This document shows, piece by piece, positions 62,363 to 64,000 of a stretch of 64,000 nt of DNA. The position numbers and the translations under genes were made by a program. The stretch comes from Flexivirga alba (GTDB lineage: Bacteria; Actinomycetota; Actinomycetes; Actinomycetales; Dermatophilaceae), in NCBI RefSeq assembly GCF_042661025.1, contig NZ_JBHSWH010000001.1, forward strand, positions 1 through 64,000, written 5' to 3'. Under the pieces are notes generated by a model, which saw only the letters and a program-made list of their open reading frames with translations, did not search any database and was not told where the DNA came from. The first letter of the stretch is position 1; every line of letters begins with the position of its first letter.

Positions 62363-62400
62363 GGTGGCGTTGCAGGGAGCTTGCGACTCGCAACGCCACC
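62363..62400. terminator. Hairpin between lacI and the binding-protein gene
   Basis: GGTGGCGTTGC (62363-62373) pairs perfectly with 62390-62400. It lies in the 150-bp space between the lacI stop and the importer operon, on the same strand. No T-run follows. A second small stem GGACGTG/CACGTCC lies at about 62418-62436. Confidence 0.5.
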
Positions 62401-62450
62401 GCAGAACAAGCCTCTTAGGACGTGGGGCTCACGTCCGGTATGACGGAGGC

Positions 62451-63455
62451 TCAGCGGCGCTGCGGCGGCACCGAGGTGGACTGTCGGACGACCAGCTGGA
62501 CCGGCAGGTCCTCTGTAGAGCTGGGCCGATCAGTGGGAGACATCAGATCGATCAGTTTGTTGACGGCGAAGCGGCCGACCTTCTTCAGGGGCGACCGCAC
62601 GGTCGTCAGTCCGGGAGAGACCAGCGTCGCCACATTGACGTCGTCGATACCCATGACGGACAGGTCCTCGGGTACGCGAACCCCTCGGGTGTTGAGGCGG
62701 GCGAGGAGGCCCAGCCCCACGAGGTCGTTGTAGGCGAAGGCGGCCGTTGCGCCCGAGGCCAGGACCACGTCCGCGGCGGACTGACCGCCGTCGAAGTTCG
62801 GCGCGTACGAACCGACCTTGCTGACCTCGAGATCGTCGAAGGTCGGTGCAAAGCGTTCGATGGCAGCCCATCGCTTCTGGTTGGACCAGGAGGTTTCCGG
62901 CCCGCCGACATACGCGACTTTCCGGTGGCCCAGAGCGTGCAGATGCTCCAACGCGAGCCGGACGATCTCGGCGTCGTCGATGACGACCGACGCCAGGCCC
63001 TCCCACTCGCGGTTGATCAGCACCATCATCGTCTGACCGGCGATCCCGGCGATGTCGGACGTCGACATACGCGGTGAGCACAGGATCAAACCGTCGACCT
63101 GCTTGGACAGCTGATGCACCAACTCGAGTTCGGTGCGGGTGTCTTCGTCGGAGTCGGCGATGAAGACCGAATAGCCCGAGGCAAGAGCCCGGCTCTGCAC
63201 GCTCTTGGTGATCGAGGCGAAGTAGGGGTTCTCCAGGTCGGGAACCACCAGCCCGATGTTGTGTGTCGTGCCGGTGATCAGGCCGCGAGCAGCCAGATTG
63301 GGTTGGTACCCGAGTTGCCGAGCTACTTCGACGACGCGATTCCGCGTCGTCGCCGCAACGGCCGCGTTGCCCGAGAGCGCACGCGAAACCGTCGAAGCAG
63401 ACACACCGGCTGCTTTGGCCACGTCGTGAACAGTGATGGATGAAGCCACGGGCAC
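62451..63455 (-). CDS. LacI-family regulator of the hexuronate locus
   Basis: A 334-residue repressor: TVHDVAKAAGVSASTVSRALSGNAAVAATTRNRVVEVARQLGYQPN is a textbook LacI HTH, followed by NIGLVVPDLENPYFASI and the C-terminal MGIDDVNVATLVSPGLTTVRSPL. A perfect palindromic site TGCAATCGATTGCA lies in front of uxaC, and a degenerate copy lies before lacI itself, so it likely represses uxaC and its own gene until an uronate-derived inducer appears. Confidence 0.93.
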   Translation of the reverse strand: MPVASSITVHDVAKAAGVSASTVSRALSGNAAVAATTRNRVVEVARQLGYQPNLAARGLITGTTHNIGLVVPDLENPYFASITKSVQSRALASGYSVFIADSDEDTRTELELVHQLSKQVDGLILCSPRMSTSDIAGIAGQTMMVLINREWEGLASVVIDDAEIVRLALEHLHALGHRKVAYVGGPETSWSNQKRWAAIERFAPTFDDLEVSKVGSYAPNFDGGQSAADVVLASGATAAFAYNDLVGLGLLARLNTRGVRVPEDLSVMGIDDVNVATLVSPGLTTVRSPLKKVGRFAVNKLIDLMSPTDRPSSTEDLPVQLVVRQSTSVPPQRR

Positions 63456-63484
63456 CTCCTTCGAATGTGCGGCGCGTCACAGAC

Positions 63485-63498
63485 TGCAATCGTTTCCA
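63485..63498. promoter_or_regulatory. Degenerate LacI operator in front of lacI
   Basis: TGCAATCGTTTCCA matches TGCAATCGATTGCA at 11 of 14 positions and lies 30 bases upstream of the lacI start, consistent with weak autoregulation. A direct repeat CAAACCGTTAC-like sequence follows at about 63518-63534. Confidence 0.5.
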
Positions 63499-63603
63499 TA
63501 CGCGCGTCAATCGCTGTTACCAAACCGTTACAAACTATGGCTGGGCCTGGCGAACCGGTTGGCGGGGCTCACCCAACACAGTTCAAAACAATGAAGATTC
63601 CCC

Positions 63604-63652
63604 TTGAAGTATCGAGGAGACCCCGGCATAGTGTGCCCTGCAATCGATTGCA
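63604..63652 (+). promoter_or_regulatory. uxaC promoter with LacI operator
   Basis: TTGAAG (63604-63609) and TAGTGT (63629-63634) with a 19-base spacer form a weak promoter. The perfect palindrome TGCAATCGATTGCA (63639-63652), with central CG, lies at the expected transcription start, positioned for repression. Confidence 0.75.
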
Positions 63653-63675
63653 AACTGTTTCATCGAAAGGCTGCA

Positions 63676-64000
63676 ATGACAGAGCTGTGGCAGCTCGATC
63701 CCGATCGAGCCCTCCCCGCCGAGCCCTCCACGAGAGACCTGGCGCGCACGATCTACCGGCACGCCGCGGCGCTGCCGCTCGTATCGATGCACGGACATGT
63801 CGACGTGGGTCTCTTCGCCGCGAACCAGCCGTTCGGGGACCCGGCCGAACTGCTCATCACCCCGGACCACTACCTGGTGCGGATGCTGGTCTCGCAGGGC
63901 TACCGGCACAGCCAACTGGGTGTCCCGCCCCGCGAAGGCGCCCAGGGGGCGGACGCCGCCGAGCAGGATCCGCGAGCGGTCTGGCGGCGCTTCTGCGAGA
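63676..64000 (+). CDS. uxaC: Glucuronate isomerase UxaC (partial, runs off the window)
   Basis: The first 108 residues of uronate isomerase, converting glucuronate to fructuronate (and galacturonate to tagaturonate). LPLVSMHGHVDVGLFAANQPFGDPAELLITPDHYLVRMLVSQG matches the N-terminus, with HGH as the metal-binding HxH. GAAAGG lies five bases before ATG 63676. The product would be the substrate of the UxuB-like enzyme in the neighbouring operon. Confidence 0.88.
   Translation, partial: MTELWQLDPDRALPAEPSTRDLARTIYRHAAALPLVSMHGHVDVGLFAANQPFGDPAELLITPDHYLVRMLVSQGYRHSQLGVPPREGAQGADAAEQDPRAVWRRFCE

Overview
The window is 64 kb of high-GC DNA from an actinobacterium. The evidence is the actinobacterial rRNA operon with its typical leader, a LexA box of the TCGAAC-N4-GTTCGA type, the imuA'-imuB-dnaE2 mutasome, a mycobacterial-style LysX, and a pair of small ClpP paralogues next to a ClgR/PopR-like regulator. 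The general look fits the order Micrococcales (Dermacoccaceae or Intrasporangiaceae are plausible), but that is inference; a 16S search would settle it.

Layout. 1-9 kb: greA, a DrrAB-type ABC exporter, metB, a GH13 glucan enzyme and a fused alpha/beta glycyl-tRNA synthetase. 9-13 kb: a coupled DoxX-like/transaldolase/ferredoxin-reductase operon, a secreted lamin-tail protein and msrA. 13-15.5 kb: a papain-like cysteine protease with a seven-bladed lectin-like propeller, immediately followed by a chagasin-type inhibitor of such proteases. This is the most distinctive locus here. 15.6-21.2 kb: a UvrA2-like protein, a squalene-cyclase-like toroid protein, GNAT, ferritin and an alpha/beta hydrolase. 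21.3-27.1 kb: the SOS-controlled imuA'-imuB-dnaE2 operon. 27.1-32 kb: a methyltransferase, folD under a ZTP riboswitch, a HIT protein, and a divergent lacI/MFS pair sharing a tandem palindromic operator. 32-33.7 kb: an XRE regulator and two clpP genes that share an operator motif. 33.8-42 kb: a periplasmic-binding-fold protein without signal peptide, a DUF255 thioredoxin-fold protein, an amidohydrolase, a phosphoribosyltransferase and lysX. 42.1-47.7 kb: one rRNA operon on the minus strand (16S-23S-5S, no tRNA in the spacer). 47.9-56.5 kb: cbs, an SGNH hydrolase, HIT, thiolase, OPT transporter, a kinase-like protein and a Bax-inhibitor protein. 56.6-64 kb: a hexuronate-type locus with a PotABCD-like ABC importer, a UxuB-family dehydrogenase, a LacI regulator and the start of uxaC.

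Two patterns cut across the window. First, two unrelated minus-strand operons (ABC exporter, clpP pair) each contain a tandemly duplicated cassette that encodes a tiny peptide starting MSERSER; its ATGA overlaps chain the neighbouring genes together translationally. Second, seven otherwise normal genes (tal, the UvrA2 homologue, dnaE2, a HIT gene, one clpP, the DUF255 protein gene, lysX) are each split by one frameshift, mostly one base short in a homopolymer. That looks like sequencing error rather than gene decay, so these genes are annotated as single loci. A short word, GTATGNC/GNCATAC, is also clearly over-represented.
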